A stretch of 64,000 nucleotides of DNA from Zopfochytrium polystomum (GCA_025765615.1 JAIVFJ010000079.1:62001-126000), one strand, 5' to 3'; numbered from the stretch's first letter, positions 36,981 to 48,154 are shown. A program made the numbers and translations. Notes: generated by a model not told the origin, from the letters alone.

Positions 36981-38111
36981 GTGCTGAGCATACTCCCCTT
37001 CCCTATTAGAGGACGGTACGCCCTTTCTTGTCGAACACCATAGCCTTTTTTGCCTCCTTTCTGTTTTTCAAACAATTGTTTTCTTTTATCAAAACAAAAA
37101 TTAGAAAAAGGCAAATCTCGTGCTGCGAAAGGGGCCTAACCCTAGCGCCACAAAGACGGCTTTTTTGACATGATCAAAAACATCCAATCAACCTTTCGCT
37201 GCTGGCACTACCCTCCCAATGAACAGCTCTTCTTGCGCTAGCACCTGATCAACACTGCTGGAGTTGGAGATTGTGATCACAATGTCAGTGAGGATGCCTG
37301 GGCTGTCGACTTCCAGGCTTCTAACGATCAGTTTGAGATTTTCTCCTCCTTTTGCAACTTTAGACAGCACAAATCACCCAAGTTGATTATACAGGGTCGC
37401 AGTCTGAGTGGCACTTGGCTTTATCGCCCTCCCCCACTGACACCCACAAAAGTGCCCACCAATGGCTGTATGGGATTGGAACTTTTGAAGGGACGGGCAA
37501 ACTTTCTGCTTGCCCTTGAGCACCTCAGAGTATGTGCATCCATCCCATCCCCAACGAATTTCAACAAATACTGCCACTAATCTCACCATTGCAACTTTCC
37601 CAACACTTACTGTCGTTGTTGCAGCTGTGATCAAGTTGGGCCTTGGAGGTTAATGTTTTGTTTCTGCATTTCCACTTTTTTTTTTATTTGCTTATTTTTT
37701 TAAATTTTTTTGGATTGGATCAAAGTTTGAATTTTCATCCAGCTGGTGGCAGGCGCCACTTCCCACATCAAAACCTCTGCCCTAAACAGCCTGAGCCTTC
37801 AATGCCAACATACTTGGCTTCACTGAAACAGCTTGTCCATAAGCCATTCATCTCACCTCATGCTGGCAGCCCAGCCCACACCAAAGAAGAGCATCTCTGT
37901 CACTGATGACTGGGACCTAATTGAGAAGATGAAGGTGGTTGAGGTTGATTGCTGGCCGTGGCATGGCACATTGGGGGTGGCCTGCCTCTACTGGCAGTCA
38001 CCAATTCCTCAAGGCTCTGCTAGCTTCCCTTGATCCCATCAAAACCTGCGCTTGGTAACAAACTTGTGTTTCCACCACAACAAGTCTGCAGCAAACTACC
38101 GCACAAAGCTG
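36981..38111. other. Intergenic with a dispersed repeat
   Basis: No convincing gene is seen. The stretch 37929-38045 recurs in diverged form at 38473-38575 (words CTCTACTGGCA, CAAGGCTCTG, GATCCCATCAAAAC), on the far side of the truncated retrotransposon. Confidence 0.5.
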
Positions 38112-38472
38112 CTGGAACTTTCTTTGGGTCTTGACAAGGAAGACTCTCAAAAGGTATAAAAGGGGGATGGGGGACCTGTCCCATCCCTCAAGTGAATTAT
38201 TGTTTCCAATACAATCATCACTCCTCTCAGTTCCTTGTCTGCCTTGTCCTGTCCTGCCATGTTCCTGACATCATAATTCACTTCACCCTCTCCTACTACT
38301 CTCTGCCATCATGTCTGACCCAAACAACGCCTTCCCTGATGCAACTGCCTTCCAAGCCTTGATGGACCAATTGCAAGCCCTTTCAAGACAGACACACCAA
38401 CTTCAAGAACAAGTCCTTCACCAGCAGCACCAGCTTCAACAACAACTTCACCAACAAGAACATCAAGCTCTT
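38112..38472 (+). mobile_element. Chromovirus fragment: partial LTR, primer site and gag start
   Basis: The LTR is truncated at its 5' side (38112-38270, TATA box kept). The self-priming site TCATAATTCACTT is at 38271-38283 and the gag ATG at 38311. The first ~54 gag codons run to 38472, where similarity ends. It is non-functional. Confidence 0.9.
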
Positions 38473-38609
38473 AAGATCAAGGTGGTTGGGCCTGATGGGT
38501 GGCCTGGCTCTACTGGCAAGCACCTATTCCCCAAGGCTCTGTGAGCTACCCATGATCCCATCAAAACATGTGAACACTGAAAAACCTGTGCCGCCACAAG
38601 TAGCTGATT

Positions 38610-38680
38610 GCAACATGGTGGAATCGAACCGCTGTTTCCTCAGCCACAACGAGGCGTTCTAGCCACAATACAAATGCAGC
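38610..38680 (-). tRNA. tRNA-His (GTG), probably decayed
   Basis: The anticodon arm CCTCG-TTGTGGC-TGAGG is typical of tRNA-His. The acceptor GCTGCAT/ATGTTGC has a T-T mismatch and the T stem does not pair well, so the gene may be a pseudogene. Confidence 0.55.
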
Positions 38681-38926
38681 ATTGGGATCCTGTGTCTGGT
38701 AATTTGTCAAAGAAGAAAAAGCATATGTCTGCTGATCTGACAGAAGCAAAGCATGGCATTTGTGACCCAATTATCAAAAGGTTGTCATGCATTGAGTAAT
38801 TGGTGTCTGTCTTTCTGGAAGAGAGACTTGTTCACACTGCCTGGCCCTGGCCCACAGCAACTGATCAGCAACCACTTTTTCAAAGCTGCTTCTATTTTGA
38901 TAGCCAGCAGAACAATCGAATGGAGG

Positions 38927-39019
38927 GCCTTCTTAGCTCAGTTGGCAGAGCGTATCCCTCGTAGGAGGCTACCATGCCCCTGCAAGGATAAGGTCGTCGG
39001 TCCGATTCCGGCAGAAGGC
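38927..39019 (+). tRNA. tRNA-Thr (CGT) with intron
   Basis: The gene is 93 nt with acceptor GCCTTCT/AGAAGGC and anticodon stem TATCC/GGATA. Loop CTCGTA is followed by about 21 intron nt. The T-arm GTCGGTCCGATTCCGGC pairs. Confidence 0.9.
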
Positions 39020-39662
39020 ACAGACACACTTTGTGGAGTTTTGGTTTTTTCATTTGATGACAGTCGCAGAGCACATCGTGCCAAGCCAAACAGAACCAGA
39101 AGCAGCAACTCTACCATTGCTGCTCTCACATGATGCAACCAGTACCTCGACCTTTGTGAGCCAGGCCACCCCCCACAAGCGCGCCTGTGGCCGCTGCAAG
39201 GCTTGGCACAACACAGGAAGCATAGCTTTACCTGCAAGTCTTTGGACATCCCTCAAAGCGCTGGAACATGTCGCCAGGGCGGCGGTTTTGGCGCGGAAGC
39301 GAAAACCGCTGACCTGTGGTGGTGGAAGATGGCAAGCACCACGAGGATGAGATGGACTTGATGCAGCTGGTTGAGGTCCCATACAGATAGACTTGAGAGA
39401 CTGTTGCGTTCTTAGAATCAAGGTGGTCGGTGGGGTGGCACTGGCCAGTTGCTGTTGGTACCAGTGCAAGCTGGCCTTGATGACAAACACAGCCAACACT
39501 GTGCACAGATAGCGAAACAAATCAGCAGCACCTTTGCATAGCGTGATGCAGGAGGTTGTCAAAAAAGGAAGGTGTGGCAATGCAGGTGGGCCAGAGAAAG
39601 AAATGGGTGGCGCAGCCACACCAACAAAGATTGCAACTATTTTGACCATCTGCGATCGCATA
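39020..39662. other. Intergenic upstream of the F-box/WD40 pseudogene
   Basis: Open frames on both strands here show no domain. A short word near 39415 (ATCAAGGTGGTCGG) resembles the dispersed repeat at 38475. Confidence 0.45.
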
Positions 39663-40871
39663 ATGATCTCCGACCCTGATCGTCCGCCACTTCGTGCCAA
39701 TCAGTCCCACCTGTTCACTCCGCAACAGTCAGAAGCACGCCCACTTCTCCTCGACAACATTCTCGAAGAGGTTCTGCGCCGTGTACTCACATTCGTGGCA
39801 TCTGACGTCAAGTCCCTAGCCAGGCTCTGCTGCACATCAAGGCGCTGGTTGCTCCTAGCTGCCGACGACATGATCTGGCATGCAATGTTCCTCGCCTGCT
39901 GGGCCGCTCCTGTGTCGCTTGCAGAGGCGCCAAACATCCCTGACCGCAGAGATTGACATCAGCAGTGGCCGCAGTGTTTTGGCTGCAGATGTCCTGTGGA
40001 AAACGCTTTTTCGTGACTGCACTGCCCTCGCTAGGCTACTGGACGGACGGGAAGGCAGACTCAAGTTGGGCAACTCGCGCCGCATTTGTGGAATCTGCAT
40101 TGACGCATACTCCATTGTGACTGCAGCAAATGACGGCATCCAAATATGGGATTGCGCAACTCGAAACTACGTGTGGACCCTCGACGCTTCTGAGAGCGGA
40201 GCTTCCAGTGTTGCCTGACACAGAGGCACAATTGTGGGCAGCACTCGTGACAGCGAGGTTAAAGTGTGGAACACGATGACTGACAAGCTTGAGGACACTC
40301 TCTGGGGGCTCAGTGATTATGTTGATTTTGTTCACAGAAACTATGATCGCATTATTGGTTCAACCAATGACTGTGTCAACGTGTGGTGCTGCTTATCACG
40401 ACCCATTCTCAAAACTATTACAAAACACATATACAGCAGTGTCTCATCGCTGTCCCCATTTCTGATGACACAGTCAATGTGCTCTGCCTGACTTCAGGTG
40501 AAATTGTTCATTCCCAGCAATTTGACAGCCAAATCCGGAGAATTCAGCTCCAAAAATTGATCTTGGCTGTGGGATGTGTGTATGGGGTTGAGGCTTGGAA
40601 CATTCAAACTGGCAAGCGCTTGTTTGGCGAAGTTTGCCCCTGCCAGTTGGTCAACCTCAGCCTTCACAGTGGCAACTTGCTGGTTAAAAGCAAAATTGGA
40701 CGCACTCTGAGCATTGTGATTTGCGACCTGTCCAACGGCAGAAAAATATTGCAAACTCTCCACCCATCACAACCAACTGTTGATTTCTTTGCAGGGCTGA
40801 TTTTGCACGCATCAGGGGTTATGGTTGGCGATGCAGTTAAGTGCCAATCTCTTCCCACTTGCAAATTATAA
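39663..40871 (+). pseudogene. F-box/WD40-type protein, broken
   Basis: An N-terminal F-box-like segment (LLDNILEEVLRRVLTF...LARLCCTSRRW) spans about 39745-39850. WD40-like pieces follow, with IQIWDCAT near 40139, VKVWNTMT near 40262 and VEAWNIQTG near 40587. The coding sense passes through three frames. It shifts near 39930, meets an in-frame TGA at 40215-40217, and shifts again near 40425. F-box/WD40 proteins are substrate receptors of SCF ubiquitin ligases. Introns could explain one shift but not the stop codon, so a decayed gene is more likely. Confidence 0.65.
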
Positions 40872-41314
40872 TTATCTGTCCTTTCCTTGCACTGTTCATA
40901 GAACAGCAAGTGATCCTTCTGCCCATGAGTTCATGGAGTTGAAGAAATATTCTTGCCTTTTCAGAGCAAGTGAGGGTGTGTCAATTGCAATCCAGCATAC
41001 TTTTTCTTGGTGAAGGATTCGTGAAGGGTTCACTTTTTTAAATACATTGTCTGATTTGGCTACCAAACTTCGAGATTCAGCAGTTTTTCGTCAAAATACA
41101 TCAAATCAAATAGGAATAAGACAAATCTACTAATTATGATCAAATCAAATCGAATTCAGATGGTTCTATGAGGAACCACATCTGTCTGCACAGGTCCAGT
41201 GTTTGCGTGGTGAGCAGAGCGTATGTCCATCACTTCCTGCAAGTCCTGGAATCCCAAGTGAAGCAGTGAGCACGCTGCGGAGGGCGAGATTCAATTGCTA
41301 GTCCCTCAGCAACA
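40872..41314. other. Intergenic, no gene seen
   Basis: This is AT-rich sequence after the pseudogene, with no recognised coding frame or repeat. Confidence 0.5.
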
Positions 41315-41418
41315 GCCCGGTTAGCTCAGTTTGGTAGAGCGTGAGACTTTTATCTTTGAGGCAATTCAGCCAAGGAAAACGTTATCTTAAGGTCGTGGGT
41401 TCGACCCCCACATCGGGC
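41315..41418 (+). tRNA. tRNA-Lys (TTT) with intron
   Basis: The gene is 104 nt with acceptor GCCCGGT/ATCGGGC and anticodon stem TGAGA/TCTTA. Loop CTTTTA is followed by about 31 intron nt. The T-arm GTGGGTTCGACCCCCAC is canonical. Confidence 0.9.
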
Positions 41419-41758
41419 GTGGTTGGCCCTATTTCTGGCTTGGTGACAGTTTTCTCTTTCATCCTCAATGTGAGGATCGAAGGGCCTAAAAAAGGAAGAT
41501 ATATGCGAGAGGACATTACCTAGTGCAACAGCAATTCCATGTTGATTTGGTGCTGCTCTATGGGGAAAACCTTGCCACAGGATGAATTCAAAATGTCCAA
41601 AAATTAGTGGAAAGAAAAAGACAAGCCCAGGAACAACTGCCACTTAGCTGCTGGCTTTGGGAAAGCAGACACCCTTTGACCAACGGTGACAAGATTCCAC
41701 ACCCATTGAACAAGAGATTTAAACATCTGCCTTTGTAGTCTGGACCACTGCAGAAATC

Positions 41759-41829
41759 TCCCAGGCGGGGAATCGAACCCCGATCGCCACCGTGAGAGGG
41801 TGGAATCTTAACCATTAGACGACCTAGGA
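41759..41829 (-). tRNA. tRNA-Glu (CTC)
   Basis: The gene is 71 nt with acceptor TCCTAGG/CCTGGGA, anticodon stem CCACC/GGTGG with loop CTCTCAC, and T-arm CGGGGTTCGATTCCCCG. There is no intron. Confidence 0.93.
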
Positions 41830-41975
41830 TCTATGCAAAGCTCTTTCGTTTTAATCTTTGACCCTCCAAAATGACAAACGCCCTGACTTTTTGATGATGT
41901 GGGTGTGGCAGGAATGTGTGGCAGAAAAAAGAGGTTACTAGTTTTTCTCTTTCTCTCCAAGTTGGGGAGATTATC

Positions 41976-42086
41976 CATAACAGAGTTTTCTCTTTTCTCT
42001 CCAAGTTGGGGAGAAGGACTACCAACAAGCACACATCTCCACTTCATTCACTCCTTCCACTTGCCACTCAGAGTAGACTGTTTACA
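41976..42086 (-). repeat. Nested inverted repeat, right copy
   Basis: This is the reverse-complement partner of 35305-35418. An extra partial direct copy of TCTCTCCAAGTTGGGGAGA precedes it at about 41951-41970. Confidence 0.8.
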
Positions 42087-42341
42087 CATGTGATAAAGCC
42101 TGTTGGTCAAGTCAAGTGGATGTGGCTGTGGGCAGTTGGGTGTGGTGCATTCTCAATTGCTTGTGTTTCCATGCACAAGTTCCCAGCTGGTGGCCTTCCA
42201 ATCCCTTCATGGTCTGCTCACTTCTCTCTTTCCCCCCCTTGTCACTGGCAACAACAACTAGTGAGCGCAGCAGTCTATCAAGATTCTCCACCTGAGTGGC
42301 TTCACACCATCCAAGTCCACAGGGTGGAATTAGAGGCACTG

Positions 42342-42412
42342 GGGGCTTCCGGGACTTGAACCCGGGACCTCCTCCACCCTAAGAAGGAATCATACCCCTA
42401 GACCAAAGCCCC
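42342..42412 (-). tRNA. tRNA-Pro (AGG)
   Basis: The gene is 71 nt with acceptor GGGGCTT/AAGCCCC, anticodon stem CCTTC/GGAGG with loop TTAGGGT, and T-arm CCGGGTTCAAGTCCCGG. Confidence 0.93.
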
Positions 42413-42546
42413 ATGCTTTTTTCAGAAGTGCCTCGACCTCTCCGCTGCAACCTAGAAACTGGGTACTTGACCGTCAATTGAGGCTGACACCATACCCACA
42501 GGCCATGAAAAGTCTCACAATCTGCCCATTGCAGACAGAGTGACAC

Positions 42547-42618
42547 GAGCGTGCCAGGGGTCAAACCTGGAATCTCTTGATTTGTAGTCAAGCGCGGTAA
42601 CCATTTTGCCACACACCC
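42547..42618 (-). tRNA. tRNA-like gene, Arg-type body with ACA anticodon
   Basis: The gene is 72 nt with acceptor GGGTGTG/CACGCTC, anticodon stem CTTGA/TCAAG and loop CTACAAA, and T stem CCAGG/CCTGG. The body resembles tRNA-Arg(ACG), but the anticodon reads ACA. The T loop has TTTGA instead of TTCGA. Both changes are CG-to-CA/TG transitions, so decay of an Arg gene is likely, although all stems are intact. Confidence 0.7.
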
Positions 42619-43155
42619 ACATTAGCGCCTTTGGCTTGTATGCTTCCATCGCTATCTTAGGACTTCCAAACGCATGACTCTTTAAGTCAAATCAACCTCT
42701 CAGCGCTAAAATGCAATCCCAGTTACCCCAATCCCATTCCCAAGATCTTCTGCAGTATGAAATACAGAGCCCCTGCTGCATCAGGTCCAGAGAAGCATAA
42801 TCCAAGATCCTGATCAAAGGGGAATATCTGTATCCTCTTTAAAACACAGGCACATACAGATGAGGCAGATATGAGCTTGTTTTTTTTTTTTTGCTCAGAT
42901 ATGGGTGGATTCCCAGGCAAAATGGATATCCGGTACGTATGTTTTATTTCTGCACGTGTGGCATACAAGCTAACTTTGGCCAGGCCTCCCACATCTGCAA
43001 GGGCAGCTGCATTCTGGTGCTTTGGGGCTAACTGCACCCAACTAGCTGCATCCAAAAAGAGCAGATCTAACCTGCCACCCACACAACTTTATGCGCAACT
43101 AAGGCAATAACTGCAACAGAGGAGCCGAGCAAGCTGGTTATGCAACACTCTGTCC
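42619..43155. other. Intergenic, no gene seen
   Basis: A T13-type tract lies near 42879. No coding or RNA gene was recognised. Confidence 0.5.
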
Positions 43156-43236
43156 GACAACGGCAGGACTCGAACCTGCGCACGGAAACCGTAACAGATT
43201 TCTAGTCTGTCGCCTTAACCGCTCGGCCACGTTGTC
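43156..43236 (-). tRNA. tRNA-Ser (AGA)
   Basis: The gene is 81 nt, class II, with acceptor GACAACG/CGTTGTC, anticodon stem ACAGA/TCTGT and loop CTAGAAA, giving AGA. It has a variable arm and T-arm GCAGGTTCGAGTCCTGC. Confidence 0.93.
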
Positions 43237-44177
43237 TGTGCCTCCTGTCCAATAGGTCACTTTCAATTGGTACCTACCAGTCCCACTTGCAGGCAGCTCC
43301 AAACCTGGGATGTGCAGCAGCAGCCTGATATTGCACTGATCCACAGACAACTTCAGTCCCGTGGCTTTGGCTTGCCAATGGCCCAACACAAAATTTAAAT
43401 CATCCAAAAAGGTGATTCTCCTGGTTTGTTTTCATGAAAAGAAATGGTGCCAAGTTGGAAAGCACCAGCTTGCCTAAGTGTGCTTGTGCTTTTTGTCAGT
43501 TTGGGAATTTTTAAGTGGCAGAGGAGAAAGGGGTGTCCAAAAATTTGAGCTCATAGAGAGCGTCCCTGTCAGCTCAAGGAGGATTTCTGTTGCTGCATCA
43601 CTGCTGCTTTGCCATTGCAGTTGCCACAACACCATTGCATCCTGCTTGATTGCCGCCACACACAGTGCTGCTTCCTCACGCCCAGCTGTCAAGCCCCACA
43701 CTTTGTCTTGACCTGTTCTCCAGAGGGATTGTCCTGGAGCGCCACGCTCCATGGTCTGCCAGGAGAAGAAGGAGATTCTCACACCTATGCCAGAGAGTGC
43801 ATGCAACAGGTCCAGATGAGACTGATTCAGAGGTGGCTTTACATTTCCTGCTTCTAAAGCAGGCACCTGAGTAAGGATCCATGGGGCGTGCCTGGTGAAA
43901 TACTGCAGAGGTGGGTTGATTGTGGGATGGACAGGGTCTGAAATTTGCACCAACAATCACTTTTCCTGTTTGTTCATTCACGTCAACTGGCTTGCGTGAT
44001 GGAGTACTCAATTTCTAACAAAATCAGATCCTAGGAAAAAAGCACAGAAACAATTTGAAGTGACTTAGCAGAAAAAAAGCAGCCAGTGGCAGTCAAGTGA
44101 AAGCCAAGCCAGTTCAGGACTGGAGTCTGAGCCTGGAAGTGGAAGCTCTGTCCAGCAAGTGAAGTCCAACTGATGGC
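43237..44177. other. Intergenic, no gene seen
   Basis: Several overlapping frames on both strands are open for 70-160 codons, but none shows a domain or biased composition. I read this as non-coding. Confidence 0.5.
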
Positions 44178-44248
44178 TCCCAGACGGGGAATCGAACCCC
44201 GATCGCCGCCGTGAAAGGGCGGAATCTTGACCGTTAGACGATCTGGGA
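44178..44248 (-). tRNA. tRNA-Glu (TTC)
   Basis: The gene is 71 nt with acceptor TCCCAGA/TCTGGGA, anticodon stem CCGCC/GGCGG with loop CTTTCAC, and T-arm CGGGGTTCGATTCCCCG. Confidence 0.93.
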
Positions 44249-44379
44249 ATAGCAAAAGCTAACAAAACTTGCATGGTGATTGCGTGGCATGAGGAGAATC
44301 CTCCAGCCATGTTCCACTAAAACAAGGGAGAAAATGGCAGGCACACAACAACACATGAAGTGCACCCACTTGTTTGATG

Positions 44380-44492
44380 GCTCTGGTGGCTTAGTTGGTT
44401 AAAGCGTCGGTCTCATACATGACACACCTGGTTGCACAGGTGCTCCTCCACTCAGTCATCCGAAGGTCGTGAGTTCGACTCTCACCCAGAGC
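44380..44492 (+). tRNA. Elongator tRNA-Met (CAT) with 40-nt intron
   Basis: The gene is 113 nt with acceptor GCTCTGG/CCAGAGC, anticodon stem TCGGT/TCCGA and loop CTCATA, interrupted after position 37. The T-arm GTGAGTTCGACTCTCAC pairs. The inner breakpoint of the inverted duplication (44472) lies in this gene. The other arm has only its last 21 nt. Confidence 0.9.
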
Positions 44493-45029
44493 ACCCCATT
44501 CCCTTCCACTGGCTGGTTGGAGCACTTTCTCCTTCAAAGGAGAAATGGCAATTCTGTACAGACATATGGCGGGAAGATTGTTCTCCTGGTGAGGCACACT
44601 GGGGGGCACAGGGGAGGTGCTCACACTGCCGCTCCTCTGCTGGGCTCTGGGTCAGCGCACAGATTCAGCTGTGCCATCACCACTGAGCTACTACACAACT
44701 CAATACCGTTAAGGCCCTTTTTGTCACAAATAGCGAAATTGTATTGATTTTGGAACCTGAGCTGCTCCACCTCCATCCTCAGTAGAGCTCCTCATTCTGC
44801 CTCCAAGGACCTTCTGTTGATTCCAGTTTGTTGTTTGCATGACTTTGGCACTGGTGGCATTGGCCATTTGTCAAACCTGTATGAACAAGCGCTTTTGAGC
44901 TCCTAACTATGGGTCAGATGGCTGGCTAAAGTGCTGCCAATGGTGGCAAACATTGGAAGGAACGTGATGCTTGGCGTTGGTTGGCAACAGGATGTGTAGT
45001 GCAACAACAATCCCAAGTAACATAAAAGG

Positions 45030-45111
45030 GCGCTGGTAGTTTAGTGGTAAAATAGACGCCTTCCACCCTTGGGAGATAGCATCAGCCCCGGGTTCAATTC
45101 CCGGTCAGCGC
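45030..45111 (+). tRNA. tRNA-Gly (TCC) with short intron, right-arm copy
   Basis: This is the same gene as 26091-26172, but with a perfect T stem (CCGGGTTCAATTCCCGG). Loop CTTCCA is followed by about 12 nt, then GCATC. One C-A mismatch in the anticodon stem is shared with the other arm and so is ancestral. Confidence 0.8.
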
Positions 45112-45531
45112 AATGGCTAGTCAAAGCTGCTTTTACTGATTGCGCTCACAATTGGATTTTGAAGATCTTCATGAGGTTGGTGTTACTGTGCTTACAGTGA
45201 TTGTTGTGTCTGATCACATAGTTTGCCTTTGTTTACACACCTGTGTTGTTTGCTTATTCCTTCAGTCAAGCTGCTTTTAAATATTCTTGTGGCTGGTAGA
45301 GTTTGATGCATGATTGGCTGCAGCCATCTTGCAGAGATGTGTTGCGCAAGTGCTGCAACTGATACACACACCAATCAAATTTCTTGTAAGCAAAGGACAC
45401 TGGTGGGGCCATGGAATGAGGGCTCATTCTGGGACCCTGGTGTTCTTCTAGCAACACTGCAAAGAAACTTTTTCTCCAGTACCTATAAGTAGATTTACTG
45501 ATGAATGTGAAACGACATCAACACATCCAGC

Positions 45532-45601
45532 GCAACAGTGGTTCAGTGGTAGAATTATCGCCTGCCACGCGGTAGACCCGGGTCCGATTCCCGGCTGTTG
45601 C
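45532..45601 (+). tRNA. tRNA-Gly (GCC), right-arm copy
   Basis: The gene is 70 nt with the same stems and anticodon loop CTGCCAC as 25601-25670. Confidence 0.93.
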
Positions 45602-46515
45602 AAGGTGGTGCTGCAAGCTCCTGTGGTATCTGTAAACTGTGAATTACATTGGACATGTCCTTGCAAACTTTTCTTGGTTTTTTTGTTTCTCCACTCCTCT
45701 CACGTTTCCATCAAAAGCAAGAAAAGGACCAATCACCAAAGAAGTCCAACACGTGACTCCCTTGTCCTCCCTGGTGTTTGGTGCAGTGTGGTGCCACTGC
45801 TGCTGTGCTATATTTGTTGGGTCTCTGAAGGAAGGGTCAAGGGAAAAGAGAATCAGTGACCCCACTCCATTCGTTTTTTATGGCTGGTGCGTACTGTGCA
45901 CTGGGAACCCCAATTCACTCATGTTTCACAGCAGCCTCTCCTCCCCAAAGGTGTGGGTGCCTGGGCAAAGTGTGGCTGTGTGTTGGCTACAGAACAACAA
46001 TGTGGCAGTTGAGAAACTGTGAGAGATTGGCTCAGCAGGCAACTGGCAGACTGGCCTGCAGGAGCTGCCACAGTGTTGATGCAGAAGCAGCCAAAGCGGC
46101 AAGGTTTCTGATACCATGAGATCTTTTCTATTTCTCATTGGTGATGAAAAAGGCTGCAGTGTTGGGGAAAATAAACGGAAAGGAAAAGCATTTGTAAGTA
46201 CAAAAAAGGAAGTGTAATCCTCTTCTACAGCAGGGGAATTTGCTCAGCCATACCATTGTTCTGAATCGCAGGAATCGTGCCTGCATAACTTAATCTCCCT
46301 CTTTTACAATACTGGCAGTGGCAAGTCCTGGAGTTCCTGGAGTATCCAAGGCTCAAGCTCGTACACGTGCCAGCACCGCTGTACAGCAACTGGATGATTG
46401 GGCTAAAGCAGGCTGCCCTTGAAAATTTCCCCTCAGCATCATCTGAGGATCATTTAGGAGGACAAAGTTGCAAGCCATCCAGTTGCGTGCTTGCCACAGA
46501 AACTCTCAACTCTAC

Positions 46516-46586
46516 TCCCAGTCCGGGAATTGAACCCGGGTCTACCCCGTGACAGGGGGTGATACTAGCCACTATACTAACTGGGA
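46516..46586 (-). tRNA. tRNA-Asp (GTC), right-arm copy
   Basis: The gene is 71 nt, the mirror of 13296-13366, with acceptor TCCCAGT/ACTGGGA and anticodon GTC. Confidence 0.95.
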
Positions 46587-47685
46587 CTGCACTATTCGCT
46601 CACACTTGTATTTACAATTTCTATAGAGATTTTAGGATCTCAGGTTTCTGTAAAATTTTCCAACCAACAGCTGAAGCCCTTGTTGCCAATAGCCCACTTC
46701 ATGCCCTGTTGGAAATTACTTCTTGATTGGCTGGCTCCACTTATCATCTGAGGTCCCTTTCAAGGTGCTGGAACCAAAAATCCAAACAAAGGATATCTGT
46801 AATGCTCCAGTGGCGCTATGGCACCCATCACATGGGTGTGACAGATATGTGGTACAATAAGAATCCAGTGTTTGTCTCATGATCAGTTTAGGATACTGAT
46901 ATCCCTGCACACACCATGCTTATCAGCTCTGTTGACCTTTAGGGTTGATTCTGCAAAAAGCAGAAACAAGGTATCTATCATGGAAAACCATTGTGCAGTT
47001 TGCTGAAATTTGTTTTGTGTTGCCAACACCCACACAGCCACAACCAAGAACACCTTTGGGCTGGCCTTTTCATATTAGGCAGAACTGACTGGTTAGCAGC
47101 AAGAGGCACAAGACAGAGCTGAACCTATTGTGGCTGTCAGTTATTGTGATACACTGGCTTGCACTGTTGACAAAGACTCCAAGTATAGTGGAGCAGAAAC
47201 CCAGCGAAAACAGTTTTCCACCTCCTCCACTCAAGCAGATAGTGTCCCTGCTACGTAAGAACGTAAGACACAAATGCATTGGTTGGATAAGGGTCAACAT
47301 AGCATTGCAAAAGCGCAATCTCCGTAGCACCTACTGACTACTGATGGTTGTCAGCATGGACACCCTTAGCAACGTTGAATCAATTCCGTGATGTTATCAC
47401 TCCACTGGTTCCTCTGAATTGGATTTTTTTTTCAGGATTATATCAGGAAATGGACTCTTTTGACCTAACCTAACTGAGCCCCCAAGCCTTAAACTACACA
47501 CCTTTGTTGTCAACTGCATGACCATTCTTGGCATTCGACGTATATCCAGCTGCACAGCCAATTGCTACAGCCCATGCCCTCCCCCTTACCTTATCTTGGA
47601 CTGCCTTCAGACACTGAGTATTGTCACTGGTACTTGTGCAATAACCTCGCAAGTCGGAGGAGCAGTTTGCAGCCCATCTGCAAGC

Positions 47686-47777
47686 TCCGACCATAGCTCA
47701 GTTGGAAGAGCGCATGACTGTAATGGTTTCTGCCTGGTGCCATCATGAGGTCCCCAGTTCGAACCTGGGTGGTCGGA
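47686..47777 (+). tRNA. tRNA-Tyr (GTA) with short intron, right-arm copy
   Basis: The gene is 92 nt, the mirror of 12105-12196. Stems and intron are conserved between the two copies. Confidence 0.93.
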
Positions 47778-48154
47778 TGCACTATACTCACACTGAATGC
47801 TCGTTTGTTCATTCCAAGCTCCTGCAACTGACATGTGCTCCACGTGTGACGCAATTTGCGTGGTGGTGCCAACTGCTGATAATCTCTTCTTTTGCATCAG
47901 CAAGCAGTCCCCATTTCCCTTCTCCCCTCTGCGCTGGCAGGTCATCAAACCCCTGGAAGCTTCAGAGGAGCAACTCGACAATTACACTTCAGCTGTCTCA
48001 GTTGAGCTTGCCCCCCTCTCAGCAGCCCTTGCAGCCTTGGACAGCATTCTTCTCCCCCTCCGAGCTTGAGTTCCTCCATTCTCCATCCCTACCCTTTCAA
48101 TACCCCTCCCCAGAACGTGCATCACTCCTCATCAGCCACCTTGACACACTCTAA

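Larger units (their letters stand above)
44472..47914 (-). repeat. Inverted duplication, right arm (uninterrupted)
   Basis: This 3.44-kb arm is the reverse complement of 11968-13506, 24823-26188 and 31453-31981 joined together. It carries tRNA-Gly(TCC), tRNA-Gly(GCC), tRNA-Asp and tRNA-Tyr. It preserves the pre-insertion sequence for both retrotransposons of the left arm. Its outer edge is the LINE at 47915. Confidence 0.93.

Noticed and set aside
38892..39700. Minus-strand frames of 65-216 codons between tRNA-Thr and the F-box pseudogene
   Set aside because: They overlap the tRNA-Thr gene and the dispersed repeat and show no recognisable protein.
43474..44011. Overlapping frames of 110-160 codons on the minus strand
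   Set aside because: No domain, no consistent start and no intron signals were found. Frames on both strands are equally open.
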